Source of the DNA: Aplectana chamaeleonis
Taxonomy: Eukaryota > Nematoda > Chromadorea > Rhabditida > Cosmocercidae
Reading direction: 5' to 3'
Length of the DNA: 64,000 nucleotides
Assembly (NCBI GenBank): GCA_029168955.1
Contig: JAPDOI010001815.1
Coordinates: 62,001 to 126,000, forward strand
Under the pieces are notes generated by a model, which had not been told where the DNA came from, made no database searches, and saw only the letters and a list, made by a program, of their open reading frames with translations. Both the position numbers and the translations under genes were made by a program. Shown one piece after another: positions 49,516 to 60,776 of the stretch. Each line of letters opens with the position of its first letter. Within the stretch, counting starts at the first letter, position 1.

Positions 49516-49622
49516 TCATGACGCAAACTTCTGATCGGCAGGATATAATCCGTCGTTTTCCGGGCTCTCTGCGATCCACGAATCGAACTGTTGGTACGTG
49601 CTGTAATGCATACACTTAATCG
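49516..49622 (-). other. Exon-like segment with stop codon, unidentified
   Basis: After AGATTTTGTACAG the minus strand reads IKCMHYSTYQQFDSWIAESP then ENDGLYPADQKFAS and a TGA at 49,516. The composition is protein-like. Whether the TGA is a true end or lies in an intron cannot be told. Confidence 0.28.
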
Positions 49623-49769
49623 CTGTACAAAATCTGTTTGTAGAAGAAACTAGTACTCTCCTTATCAGTGAGACATAATGAACAGCTGACCTGCTCGCCA
49701 CCTTTCGAGATCAGTGTCTGACGTAAGGCTTTTCATCCGCACGTTGAGATGATTTTCAGAAACTCCTCC

Positions 49770-49997
49770 TCAGAGCCAGTTCAAGTCAATAACGAAGGTG
49801 TGGAGAGCATCCAACTTCCGGTAGATGTCCTCGGAAGTGGCACAACCTTCTCTGTAAAAATCGAAGTGTCCGTATCTATCTGACAAGAGGTCTATTTCGC
49901 AGGCCAAACGCATTTTGTCAGTGGGGACCATGGGCTTGGAAACATCCGCTTTTTGGTTCTCGTTAAGCACCTTTCGGCTTTTTCGCATAACCGTTTT
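49770..49997 (-). other. Exon-like segment, unidentified
   Basis: The minus strand is open for about 75 codons to a TGA at 49,770. It begins with a lysine-rich stretch and continues with [20 protein letters not shown] and [20 protein letters not shown]. This is the most protein-like non-repetitive sequence in the window. A weak 3' splice site (CGACAG) precedes it. I cannot place it in a family. Phases between the neighbouring exon-like segments do not join into one clean model, so this could be a pseudogene. Confidence 0.38.
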
Positions 49998-50177
49998 CTG
50001 TCGATTGATTTTTCAGCATTTTCTGGGGGGTAGAAATCGGGAAAATTTTGAAACTGGATGAGATAGCAGGTGAAAAGTCAGGAGTTTTCCAGCATGCCCC
50101 ATTTTTCGTTTCCGCCTTCCACGCCTTTCGCTTCATTTTTGGTTTATCCGTTTTCCGTTTTGGATGGAGTATCTTAC

Positions 50178-50230
50178 CGCTTCCGTGAAAAAACCTTGTT
50201 CCGCACATCCGTGGCAGGGAATACCTGGTC
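50178..50230 (-). other. Exon-like segment, unidentified
   Basis: TTTTTTTACCCAG precedes DQVFPATDVRNKVFSRK, and GCGGTAAGAT, a good 5' splice site, follows. Short (53 nt) but bounded by good signals on both sides; upstream of the other minus-strand segments. Confidence 0.3.
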
Positions 50231-50366
50231 CTGGGTAAAAAAACAAAGATATTCTGGGAAAACCGAACCGACATTATGTGCTTTTTTGGGCGTCAGCATT
50301 ACTAGAGCAACCCCTCAGGCCCCAGGCTTTGTAGCTCGGGTGAAATTGGCCATCGTGTATCATCAC

Positions 50367-51498
50367 CAGGGATGTGCAACAGATCAATTACGACTAACGA
50401 CTAACGAATATAGAAAAATATTTTCGTAAGCAATCCCAGAATTCGTTAGGAAAATCTATTAGTCATTCACAGACTCGCGCTCAAACCCAAGGATTACATC
50501 GGGAACATGTTCCCTGTTAGTTTCCCGAGGTGGGTGGTACAAAAATAACCATGCCCTTTTTGTATGTATTATTTACTACTGACACAGCTTCGCGTTTTGG
50601 AACCCTCCACATTATGACCCTAACTGAACGTTGCGCAAAGTTTGGCCCAGTTTCCGGAGGATTATGCGACTCTCGTGTTTACGGTCAGCGCCACTTTATG
50701 ATAGCTGGCTCAATGAACCGGTTCCCGACACTGACCGGTTCCAAGTCGGTCTGATTTCTATTGAGGGGACAAACAAAGGTGATAATCTGGAGCAGTGCTC
50801 TGCAGGCTACAACTGCGCACCACCACTGAGAAGTGTATCCGAAGGATTTGGGATTGTAAAGGGCGCCCGTCCTCCCATTTTCAGTCATCAATTTGAGATA
50901 TGGGATTTCTATAAAGTGGGGCTGGGGAGGAATTTTCACTTGGGTGCTAATTTTCTTCCGACTCTTTACCCCATTGATATGGAAAAAGCTTCAAACGACG
51001 AGCGCGCTCAAAGTGCGAAGCGGGGAAACCTATTAGTGCAAAGGTTGGGTGCACTTCTCCGTAAGTTTTTCACCATGGGGGTAGATGATTTACATATAAC
51101 ATCATATAGCGCATAGCGACAAATTTCGCACTTAGAAAAACTCGAAGTACTCAAGGCTTTCCACACCGAAAAAATGGACAAAAATCGACGGACACACACC
51201 CTCAGTATTAGGCTTTCATTCGAGTATTAGGCTTTCACCAAACATTTAATTTATGTATATGTATATTTGCAGTTCTGAAACAAGGTTCTCTAACAATGAA
51301 TGTTGCTTGTGCTTTTAATGGCCACGTACTGTATCGGAAAACATAAGCATCTCTTTTATGCATTCTTTCTTTTTCTACTCATACAGGCTTATTTCCTGCC
51401 TCCACCAGCCTATTTTCCAAGTTAGATTTTAAACGGTCACTGGGATCAGCACGACTAACGACTATCGAATTCCAAAATTTCTCTTACGCACATCCCTG
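50367..51498. mobile_element. hAT-like non-autonomous element (1,132 bp)
   Basis: Termini CAGGGATGTGC (left) and GCACATCCCTG (right) are an exact 11-bp inverted pair, followed inward by ACGACTAACGACTAACGA and its inverted counterpart CGACTAACGACTATCG. The flanks ATCATCAC (50,359 to 50,366) and ATCAACAC (51,499 to 51,506) match at 7 of 8 positions, the 8-bp duplication typical of hAT elements. An interior plus-strand frame (50,631 to 51,116, 161 codons) has no hAT transposase features that I can see, so the element looks non-autonomous or captured. Confidence 0.8.
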
Positions 51499-51506
51499 AT
51501 CAACAC

Positions 51507-51632
51507 CTCTGAGGAGGCGGGAGAAAAGGGGGATGGAGCGAGGCGTTCTTCATTGGACGCAGCGCGGGGCTAGCCCGTGTTGCATCCAACTCAGGAACCT
51601 CGCTCCTCCCCCGTTTCTCCTACTCCTCTAAA
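51507..51632. mobile_element. GC-rich near-perfect palindrome, probable foldback element
   Basis: Arms of about 58 bp meet at GGGGCTAGCCC. The left arm begins GAGGAGGCGGGAGAAAAGGG and the right arm ends TTTCTCCTACTCCTC. Flanking GATCAACA and GATCAATA (51,498 and 51,633) match at 7 of 8 bases, a possible target duplication. It sits immediately next to the hAT-like element. Confidence 0.7.
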
Positions 51633-51638
51633 GATCAA

Positions 51639-52295
51639 TACGGCACACCACCCTTTAGCGCCACTTTCACCCCACTTCAGCAATCTCTTGCGAAACCTAT
51701 TCGAATAGTGCTATGGCTATTTGCGAAATATTTGCACATATCATAGATGGAAGAGCTCACTTTCTCTTGGTCTCCCATTTCTCTTTTAGAAAACCCTTTA
51801 TCTATTGATTTGTGATATAGAATGTTCCATCATCAATCCGTGTATTTGAACGACCAGTGGTTGGAAATTGAGTGGTGAGCTTTTTTGTGGAAAGATCTCC
51901 TCCATTCAAAAGACTCTGGAAGAATTTATTATAAATAAATAAATATCAAAGCATTACAAAGTTAAATTCTGAATGTACAAGGTGAACACAAATTCAGACC
52001 AACCACCGCTCGGAGCGGGACCGGAAAGCGACACAAGCTGGACGCTATCTCTCCGCATCCGGAGCGAAAAATCAACGGTATCTACGGGTGACAGCAGTAG
52101 CTCTTCAGGCGACCACAGTCCCTCTTACAGTGGAGCGATATTACCTGTCGCATTTGGCACCACGGTCGCGGTTCGTGCAATTTTCAGAAATTCTTCCTAA
52201 CTGCTAATTTTTTCTTTATTTCTGCCAATTATGGCTTTTTTATTTATTTTTTCTTCATTATTTTTTTCTCTTTTCGAGAAGAATGAAGCCTCTTA
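51639..52295. other. No gene recognised
   Basis: AT-rich with short homopolymers (a T-rich stretch at about 52,205 to 52,275). A 75-codon plus-strand frame at 51,973 to 52,200 is serine-rich and unsupported. Confidence 0.5.
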
Positions 52296-52790
52296 AAGGC
52301 AGTGCATACACGTCTCGTAAACGTGGTTTGGGAGATAACTACGAAAATAGAATGGTATATCTCCTTGATTACAATGCCTCCGCATTTTTGAAAGCAGCTC
52401 AAAACGACCCACAATGCCGTTACAGGAGTAGCAAGTTTGGCCCCGCCCGTATTTTCAACGCCCCCTGTATTTAGCCTCTTCCTGCAACGCAAAGGTTGCT
52501 GGGTCATATTCCGCACCGGTCGGCACTGTTGGTAGATTGCCTTAACAGAGTGAACCGCATCACGTGTCACTTGACGGCGAAGGATTTGACCCAGTAACCC
52601 TGAGTTAGAGGAAAAAGGCAAACATACAGGGGCGAAAACAAGTAGGCAATATGGAGGCCAACTTCTTCAACTAATGTAGCGGCATCGTGGTCGTTTTTGA
52701 CGCTTCAAATGTAGGCATTATGTTGTAAGCCATACGGTTCGATTCGCATTGTTATCCCAAACGCGTTTACGAGCGTGTATGCTACGCCTT
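52296..52790. mobile_element. Family B foldback element, copy 2 (495 bp)
   Basis: Begins AAGGCAGTGCATACACG after TA and ends GTGTATGCTACGCCTT before TA. Arms of over 200 bp are inverted copies, sharing TCGTAAACG, CGACC and TTGACGCTTC or its partner. The outer AAGGCAGTG is identical to the family A terminus, suggesting one transposase family can use both. Confidence 0.85.
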
Positions 52791-52792
52791 TA

Positions 52793-53050
52793 AAGGCATT
52801 GCAGTTCAAGATAAACTTAACATCCTCAAATTTTTCCATCGACAAATGCTTCTTCGTGGCTCTCAGAAAAGCAGAACGGTTCTAAGAAGAACGGGACGAA
52901 AGTTACCCAGGAGCCGGCAAAACGGCTTAGAAAAAGTGTGCAAACCCCTGCCGCTTTAGGCAGGCAAGTCCGGCCCCTTTCCGCCCCTCGACGTGAAGAA
53001 TGGAACACTCGAGATCGTGACATGCTCTTTACTTCACAGGGGTCAGCTCG
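52793..53050 (+). mobile_element. Family A-like element, left portion, diverged
   Basis: Starts AAGGCATTGCAGTTCAAGAT directly after the TA that closes the family B element. Further scattered matches to 44,761 to 45,061 include GAGCC and GGAAAA-type motifs and AATGGAACACTCGAGATCG (compare AATGAATGCTCGAGATCG). The right terminus was not found. Confidence 0.5.
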
Positions 53051-53139
53051 CAACAAGAGAGGCGCCAAGTCCACGATGAACTTCGTTCTCGGAGCTGCAA
53101 CTCTTGTGGACAATTTTGATAAAGCAATCGGAAGAGAAG

Positions 53140-53280
53140 AAGGAAACGGGGCCAAACGCTCTCTCGAAGGCAAAAATTTCGCTCTGGTTACGCAAAAATC
53201 TGGTTACATGCAACTTTCCGGGACCAGTTGTTGTCATCAGCACCTCACACTGGATCACTGGCATGCTATGGCCTGCGAAC
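53140..53280 (+). repeat. Family G fragment
   Basis: Shares GGAAACGGGGCCAAACGC, TTGTCATCA and nearby sequence with the arms of 40,505 to 40,985. Confidence 0.5.
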
Positions 53281-53294
53281 GTAGGCAATCTATT

Positions 53295-53760
53295 AGTGCT
53301 CCTCAATGCTAGCACGTCACGCGCGGGACGCGCGTGCGTGACCCGCGTGCGTGACGTAGCCCGACTCCTATTGATCTGACGTCCCGCCAGCGCGTGACGC
53401 CCCGCTCCGCCAATTTGGCGATGGCCGTCAAAAACAACTTTTGTCATAAATTTCATTATTAACCCAAAATCGGATTTCACCTCCGTTTTCATAACTATGT
53501 ATAAATTTCACTACTGTCCGGGTGCTACCATGATGGTGAACGCGTGTACATATTTGCTTGGCAAGTTGGGGAATTGAGGCAACGCCCTAGATTCGCTCCG
53601 GCCATAGCGTTTCGGTGCCCGAGTATTCATAGTCTTCGCAAGCGCGTCACGCTTGTGACGCACTGTAAAGCGTATTAATACCTGGTCAACGCCTCGCCCA
53701 CGCGCAAATCGCAAGTGACGCGGGAGTTGAGGAGTATGAATAGCGCCCAAGCAGTGTTTT
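53295..53760. other. CpG-rich stretch with nested inverted repeats
   Basis: Unusually dense in CGCG and GTGACGC/GCGTCAC (for example CACGTCACGCGCGGGACGCG and CAAGCGCGTCACGCTTGTGA). An inverted pair built on TATTCATA plus GCGTCAC lies at about 53,623 to 53,745. No gene is evident. Confidence 0.5.
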
Positions 53761-54321
53761 TATTAGAAACATACATAGACATTGGATTTGTGAAATAGTT
53801 GCAGAAAACCATTCAGAAATCATCGTCAAAGGCTAAATGCTAACAAAGCTATAGTTTCTTTTATAAGAAAAAACATCGCGTGATGATCGCGGGCCATAAG
53901 GCGATGCCAGCTGATACGTTTGTCTTGTCGGCTTCTGATTACAACGATCAAGGGCAGCGCAAATCTAGAAAAAAAAACAAAGCAGTTTTTTCAACTTTCA
54001 GAAGCTGTTCTTGATTCCTGGTAAGGCTATCTACAGTGTTTCCAGTTTGTCGTAGACAAGTGCCTTTGAGTTAGCTACCGGCTTGAGGTCGTCTCGCAGC
54101 GATCTCGGGTAAATACAATAAAGAAGTTCTTGGCAACAATATGTAGCTGAGAAGTTACCAACACGCAATGCGCTGGCCGGCGATCACGCTGAAAGAAACA
54201 CGTCGATCGCGGATGCCTCAAATAGTCGTGTTGGCTGGTGCCACGTAAATGTTCGTTCTCACGACTAGAATTTATGACGACGACTATACAAAGATGTCAT
54301 GCGTACCGCTTGCAAACAGTA
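53761..54321. other. No gene recognised
   Basis: Ordinary sequence with no supported feature. Confidence 0.5.
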
Positions 54322-54805
54322 CAGCACCGCCTCGTAGGGTCTGGTCAGACGGCGTGCGGAGAGGCGTTTTCGCGTCACTTTTAATATGCTGCCCCCTAAT
54401 CCTTTTTTCGGATCTGAAAATTGTTCGCGGAGCCTGATGTGAAGGGCTATGTAGTAGCTATAGTTACTGCTAGGAATTATAACTACAAAAGAAAAAGTTT
54501 GGGATGGATATTTTAGTGTGCTGTACAGTAAAGCACAAAGACACTTGCGTGACTTCGTAGCTACAGCGCTGTATAACTGTATAACATTATAACGATCTTT
54601 GAAAAATCACATTCCTGATTTTTTTGCTTTAGTCCTGAGCCCAACGAAATAAAGAAATTATATTATTTTGATAGTGTTTTTCCCTGGATTTCTGAATAAC
54701 TTTTTTTTGAGTTCACTCTAAGTAAAGTCAGCTGGTAAAGGGACGCCAAAGACGCGAGAACGCGTCTGCGTGGAACTCTTCTGCCCAAATCCTACGAACG
54801 AGAGT
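54322..54805. mobile_element. Family C TA-flanked inverted-repeat element, copy 2 (484 bp)
   Basis: Left end CAGCACCGCCTCGTAGGGTC and right end AAATCCTACGAACGAGAGTG are diverged inverted copies and match the ends of the 29.1-kb element. TA is present at 54,320 to 54,321 and 54,806 to 54,807. Confidence 0.7.
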
Positions 54806-55778
54806 GTATGTGAGCTCTGGTACATCCGGTAATGATCTGGTCGATTTTGGATTATCACCAGCAGCGGGAGCGGGTGAGCCTCGTGAAGGTATGCCATAAC
54901 TAGTGATAAGGGCAGTGTTCCGACGAAAAAGCTTCACGCCGCCCGCGCTGTGATAATGGAAAACAGGGAGTTCACTTGAACCGAAACAGAGTCTAGCTGC
55001 TCTCGCCTATCGTGATGTGTGAGAGGCTGGCGGCTTGTGGGAGCACCTGAGTTCTCAGAATCGGAGGGTTCTTTACGGGGCTTAAGGGCAGCTTTGAGGT
55101 GATATGAAAATCAGGGTTTGATAAGAATCAGAAACAATTCTATATCCAAATAAACTGAATTTTAAACATCGTTCTACAAAACCGTAATTCAGAAGCAATT
55201 TTGGACAATAGTATAAATTAAAATATTAATACGTTATCAATTATAGTAAATTACGAGAGATACTGAAATTTCAAACGTTTCTTTCTTTGATTAGTAGCTT
55301 TATTGTTGATTAAAAATTGCAAATTGGCCACAGTACAGCAATGCAAATAATTAAAAATTCGACCAAATATGTAATGGAAATATCGATTTGTTACGGGAAG
55401 TAAAATCAGAAAAAAAGCTCAATCTTTTCGCGTATCTTTTGACTAGATCAAACGAGAACTGATAAATTTCGTAGACTTCATAGAGCATAATCTGTATTTG
55501 GTGCATGCCTCCCAAAACTTGGGGGTGCGTGAGTGGAGCGTTCCCACACTCATGTTCGCTTCTGAACGGTCGTAAGTTCTGGCAATAGCGCATCAGCGGA
55601 AGCTGAGTGAACAATCTCTGCCCGGCAAGAGAAGCGCTTTAGGGGTGAACGGATAGATAAGCTATCAGAGAGAGAGGTGGCCTTCGAAACGCAGAGTGCA
55701 GTTTCTTTGAAGCCTCCCAGAGTGAAGCTGATTCTTGAGAATTTTAAATATTGAACGTTACTGATGTCAGTGACTCAC
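54806..55778. other. No gene recognised
   Basis: AT-rich central part (about 55,100 to 55,400) and short frames. Nothing supported. Confidence 0.5.
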
Positions 55779-55942
55779 TTTCACTGAGCAAGAAATTCGT
55801 TGAGCGTTTGAAACAGTGTGGAAAGCGCATCCCATGAGTCCGGCGGCTGAACTCTCCATCGCAGAGTCGAGATCGACCGAGTAGAGCGACCAGAAAGATT
55901 TCCGAATGATCTCGCCAACAAATCGGAAAACCAAGCAAAAGC
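55779..55942 (-). other. Exon-like segment, unidentified
   Basis: On the minus strand TTGTATTCAG precedes 164 nt that stay open in two frames and nearly all of the third. The frame reading FCLVFRFVGEIIRKSFWSLY and later MESSAAGLMGCAFHTVSN reaches AAAGTGAGT, a good donor, at 55,778. A separate in-line ATG at 55,976 opens a frame with a signal-peptide-like start (MKYFLVLQLVFRLLLGF). Real coding is possible but not shown. Confidence 0.25.
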
Positions 55943-56118
55943 CTGAATACAAGTTGTAAGACTAGGAAGTATTTCATGGATTATTTATTCACTGAATCAT
56001 AATGTACAATTCTGAAACCCACACTTGGTCAAAATTTGTTATCGAAGGGGTGAGGTGGCGCAGGAACGCGAAACACAATAAATATTACCACACTAGCAAT
56101 CACTGGATCGTTCTTATA

Positions 56119-56613
56119 AAGGGCAGCGTTCACGATAAATCTCGTTGCCTCGGAGGTCCTCGAGAGTGACACACTAAGTTGGCAGATGTTGGAGAGTGAT
56201 AGGGTCGAAAGAAAAAGCAACGAAAAATCTGGCCACGCAGAAATCAATAAAAACTGCTTTGAAAGCTATCCCGCTGCGCCTACCCTAATCCCGGTCTGGC
56301 GCTCCCTTAATCGGACGAGTTTGTGGCGCCGTGGCACGCGTTTAAATGGCAAATTGCCAAGCAACTCTCTGCCGCGATTATGCATGCGATCGATTCGCGC
56401 AGGATTTTCGCGATTAGCGCAGCGCTTTGCCGAAATCAGTGCAAGAGGCCCATGATTCTCGGTCCACGCCCTGAATTTAGAAACCGTTATTTTGACTTAT
56501 TCTGAACGTTTTTCTTCAGCTGTTTCTTCACTATCGCTATTTACATCACGACAACCAATCCCTATTTTTGGGTCGAATTCGAAAGTGCGATATTCACTCG
56601 TGAACACTGCCTT
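56119..56613 (+). mobile_element. Family A terminal repeats with a different interior (495 bp)
   Basis: AAGGGCAGCGTTCACGATAA and the inverted CTCGTGAACACTGCCTT, each flanked by TA, enclose an interior that is largely unlike the 44.8-kb element. It is the same length class, so the ends appear to be mobilised independently of what lies between. Confidence 0.82.
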
Positions 56614-58982
56614 TAAGCTATTTGGCCTGGGCACACGAATAATTATGACGGTAGGTAAATACATATGGCGACAATTTGGGAACGACCACTGTGGACTGCT
56701 CTGCTTCAAAGGGCAGAGGGAAGCTTTTGGTAAACTCGCATGAGGTAAATCAAGTAGCTGACGAAAATTTTTTGTGTACGTAACGGGGACTGGGAAAAAA
56801 CAACACAAAGCACTCTTTCGTTACGTCGTAAAGACAAAAAGCAGCAAAGCACTAGCAGTCTGATTGTACACATACCGAAAGAAAAGTCTCTCCTCCCATG
56901 ACTTTTAGTTCGGATCTACAACGCTTTGAAAAGTTAGGGAGTAGACAGTAATAGTAGGAAAGAGGGAAGTACGAGAGAAAGCGAGAGATGGAGTGGATTT
57001 TCTTCTGGTTTGTAACTCAATATTGAACGATCTCATGATATTTCACGGCGTGTTCTAGTGCATTGGGCCATATTCTCCTGCAACTCTCGTGGAAATTTTC
57101 TAATTGGTTAAGTTTAGAGAACAACGTTGGAGTATTGAAACATCGCATAATGGAGAAATCGATTTGGTGTCCACTGCTCTTCGATTTAGTGGGAGACTCG
57201 ATGACTAACCATGACCGGTGTTTACCTCACTTTAGAAGAAAGGGCGAATCATATCCTCCAGCCGTGATTTGACTTCCAGCCAGAAAGTATAGCGGTTCGT
57301 CATTCCCTGACCTGAAGATTCTACTCTATTCCACATTTAGCCCTTCTGCTATGATTTTAGTGGGGGTATGTATCATCAGGGCTCTATCGAGTAGGAAGCC
57401 ACGCTCAGCTAATCGGGCGCGCTGAAATCATTCGATCAATATTCTTTGATGTTCTTGTTTACCCGAAAACAAAAAACCATTATTGTGCAGTAATCATAGT
57501 TCCAAGCAAATGTTTGGACTGATGAAAAAACCTCTATTCAGAAAAAGTAAGTCCTCAATGTGTACTTGGAAGGGAGAATTGATGCGTAATGGGAAGCGGA
57601 CCGGCGGTCGCAAAAAGTGATTTAAATATTGATTTGTAATTTTGGAATGACAGGTTGGTAGTTTCGCAGCAACATCGCCACTTGAAGACTGTGAGGGAAG
57701 CGCTTCAACGAGGTCATAAATTAGGTATCCTTCTGTAAAAGTCGTAAATCTCACGACCTCATGGTGCGAGCTTTCGCGCGATACCTGCTCCCTCCGTCTG
57801 TCATGCGCTCTCTCGCTGTCCCTAACCTCCGCTTCGCACCTGAGCACGTGTAGAAGCTACATGATAATTTCGCGGTTTTACAGCCAGATATACCTACTAT
57901 CGACAGCTAAGCATTCAACAATGAAGCCCGAAATCAAACTCCGGGTTGAGCCGCTGCCATAAAACATTCCATAATATGACACAGCAGGGGGATCAAAAAT
58001 ACTACAGTCTTTCAAAAGGGTATGTGTACAACCCGGAGTCCTTGCCTTGTTTTCCGCTGTAATGCTGTAACGAAACTATTCCCATTCAATTCCTTTACGC
58101 TTAGTTAACCCAAAACACATGTTTTGTCATTTTTAGGAACTTGAGGTGATTTCCAAAGAACAATTTGAGACGCTTTCTACTTTTAAGAAGTATGTGCAGA
58201 GCACTCCCAAGAATTGTCAGAACGTAACTGGGCTGTAAACTGGGTACAACAAAGCTTCGGATATGCATCTCGGACAATCTGTATTGGTTATGCCCTCATC
58301 ATGACATTCTTCTTCCAAGACTCAGAGACAAACTCCGCTAGATTCGAGCTGGGTAGACCAAAGCCGCTGTATCCGTCAAATTGAAAGTTAGCTCGTCGAC
58401 TTGCCGTAACTCCCAGCTGTTCCTTCAGCAAAGCGCCCTCGTAACCGTGCTCTATAGGGGATTCTTCACCCAGTATTTACGACAGAAGCAAACAGCTCGC
58501 CGGTATCCAGCACTACCCTGAGCATGAGTCAAGTGAGCGCTCAGATATAATCCTCCCTGCACCTCGGGCGAAAGTACCTGGAGTGTCAATACGCTCGAAT
58601 CAAAACATCGCTAGCCAGAAAATGCAATGGCTATGTGAATCCAGTGGGAGTCCTCCAAGAGGAACTTTGAAGGCGGTTCTTTAAATACGTAGGTGGGGTT
58701 TGAAAGTGACGGCAGGATTAGAATTTGCATTCATATCGTGCCGCATGGGCAGCTTAGACTATCTCCGGAAAGCGTCCACTGACAACTACTTCCTTTACTG
58801 AGAGGCCTACCACGTACTACAGCAGCGTGAGTTATTTGCAGCTATTGATGTTTCGCGATCGGACAAAAAAGATTGGCTAATGCGTGAACAATCATCAGTG
58901 TTCTTGTGAAACGCCTTTCACAGTCTGCCGGACGATGCCGTTCGGCACGTTGTAAGATAGGATTACGCCAAGTCAGTGCGCC
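56614..58982. other. No gene recognised
   Basis: A 117-codon reverse-strand frame at 57,494 to 57,847 contains a plausible-looking segment (FTTFTEGYLIYDLVEALP), but frames of this size are expected many times by chance in the window. No repeats with clear ends were found. Confidence 0.45.
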
Positions 58983-59022
58983 CCGCACTGCGGTGTCGGC
59001 CGACCGACGTCGCAGTGCGGTG
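58983..59022. repeat. GC-rich palindrome
   Basis: CCGCACTGCGGTGTCGG and its inverted partner CGACGTCGCAGTGCGG form a near-perfect hairpin with almost no loop. A second hairpin of similar content (CCGCCGCACTGGCGG with GCGGTGCGGCGG) lies at about 59,127 to 59,170. Confidence 0.7.
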
Positions 59023-59170
59023 AAATCATTGACGCACGAACGAACTTAGCAAGTTATATGACAAGCTAAAAGGTGTTGTTCGCCTTTCATTTTGTGCTGG
59101 AAGAGTCGGAACTGACGGTTGTGCACCGCACGAACTCCGCCGCACTGGCGGTACGAAGCGGTGCGGCGGA

Positions 59171-60462
59171 ATACGCCAGCAAATGCAATATGTGGCACTG
59201 TCCAACGGTAGGACGGCAAAAGTGTGAAAGGGGTTTAATGGCCAGTTTGTTCGTCCGACCGTAATGCAGTTGAGAACTTTGGAGTCGCCCGGAAGGTCTA
59301 CTTGAACAACAATGTTTACGAGAAAACGGAAGAACCGAAGATGGCGGGTGAGGACCGCCTGGGGCTGAAGTGAAATGATGACACGACAATACGCTGGTAG
59401 AACCTTGCTCCTTGTGTATTTCCAAACAGGAAATATTCGACTCCTCAACAAGAAGTAGGGAAGACTCCACAGAGCTATTGAATCTCTATTAGAGTAATCG
59501 TTTTATAGTGTTTGGCTAACAAGTGTTCACGAACACTCAAACAGAATGTTACTCCTTTTTTTAAAGGATGGTAAACAAGGTCTTCACGGAATGTTAAAAA
59601 AGCGTGTTCGCAATCGGAATAGAAATGGTTTGTTTGGGCAGGAGAAGGGACCAGCAAGGAGTGGAATATAATGGTTTTTATACTGTCCACATACTTTTGA
59701 AACGTAACTCAGGTAAAAACGGGTTGTCGAGAATCGGACGAAAAAGTTGTCTTGCAGGCGGTAACTGAATGCAGGACAACTTTCGCAGAACTCTGCAGAA
59801 TTCCTTGACAAGTTCTCAACCAAATCCCGAGGCTTTTATTTTCTTGCCCGATTCTAGGTAGTTAACTTACACTTATAAATATCATTGTAACTACTTGCCA
59901 AAAATTGGGGCCCCTGCCTTACCATCACCATGTTGGCCGAACTCCTAATTCCACATAGTCTCATCGACGCGTACGGCAGAAGCAAACCGTGCATCGTATA
60001 TGCGTTGTGGGTCTACAAAATCGTTTGAAGATGGGCCGCTATTGGCCTTACCCAGCACCGATGCGCTATCAACAGGGACTTCTTAGAAATTCAAAAGACA
60101 ACCTACCGAAAGGCAATTAGTATTAGGTAACCCATCTCGTAAAGAATACTGTACAATACAAAATAGACAAGAATAATAGTATACTACAGACAATGCTTCA
60201 CAATTCATTGCAAGGTTCAGATTTTGAAAATTCTAGTTAAGATTTACCCGTATGAGTGGTCTTAATTCCCTAACACCTGTTCATTTGAGGAAATTTATCG
60301 AGCAACTCTTCGTTCATTAAAATTTAAAATCCTGTTTGTTCCAACTGCAGATCCACTGAAAAAGTTCATACTTGGAAGTAAGTAATATTTTAGAATTTTG
60401 TAACTTGGAAATCCAGTCCATTTTCTGGGTATCCCTTTATGCTTAACACAGTTGTGTCCCTG

Positions 60463-60463
<1 letters not shown>
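59171..60463. other. No gene recognised
   Basis: Ordinary sequence. GTGTTCACGAACAC at about 59,522 is a short perfect palindrome. Overlapping reverse frames at 59,026 to 59,470 are not supported. Confidence 0.5.
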
Positions 60464-60508
<45 letters not shown>

Positions 60509-60530
60509 TGTGTGTATGTGTGTGTGTGCA

Positions 60531-60561
<31 letters not shown>

Positions 60562-60575
60562 GGTGTGTGGTGTGT

Positions 60576-60634
<59 letters not shown>

Positions 60635-60676
60635 TGTGGTGTGTGGGTGTGGTGTGTGGTGTGGTGTGTGGTGTGT

Positions 60677-60717
<41 letters not shown>

Positions 60718-60744
60718 TGTGTGTGTGTGTGTGTGTATGAATGT

Positions 60745-60773
<29 letters not shown>
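60464..60773 (+). repeat. (TG)n microsatellite, about 310 bp
   Basis: Nearly pure TG repeats with GG interruptions (GGTGTGGTGTGTGG) and two ATGAATG breaks. Cysteine/valine and histidine/threonine reading frames across it are artefacts. Confidence 0.97.

Positions 60774-60776
<3 letters not shown>

Noticed and set aside
57494..57847. 117-codon reverse-strand gene
   Set aside because: No recognisable family or splice evidence; the length is within chance expectation.
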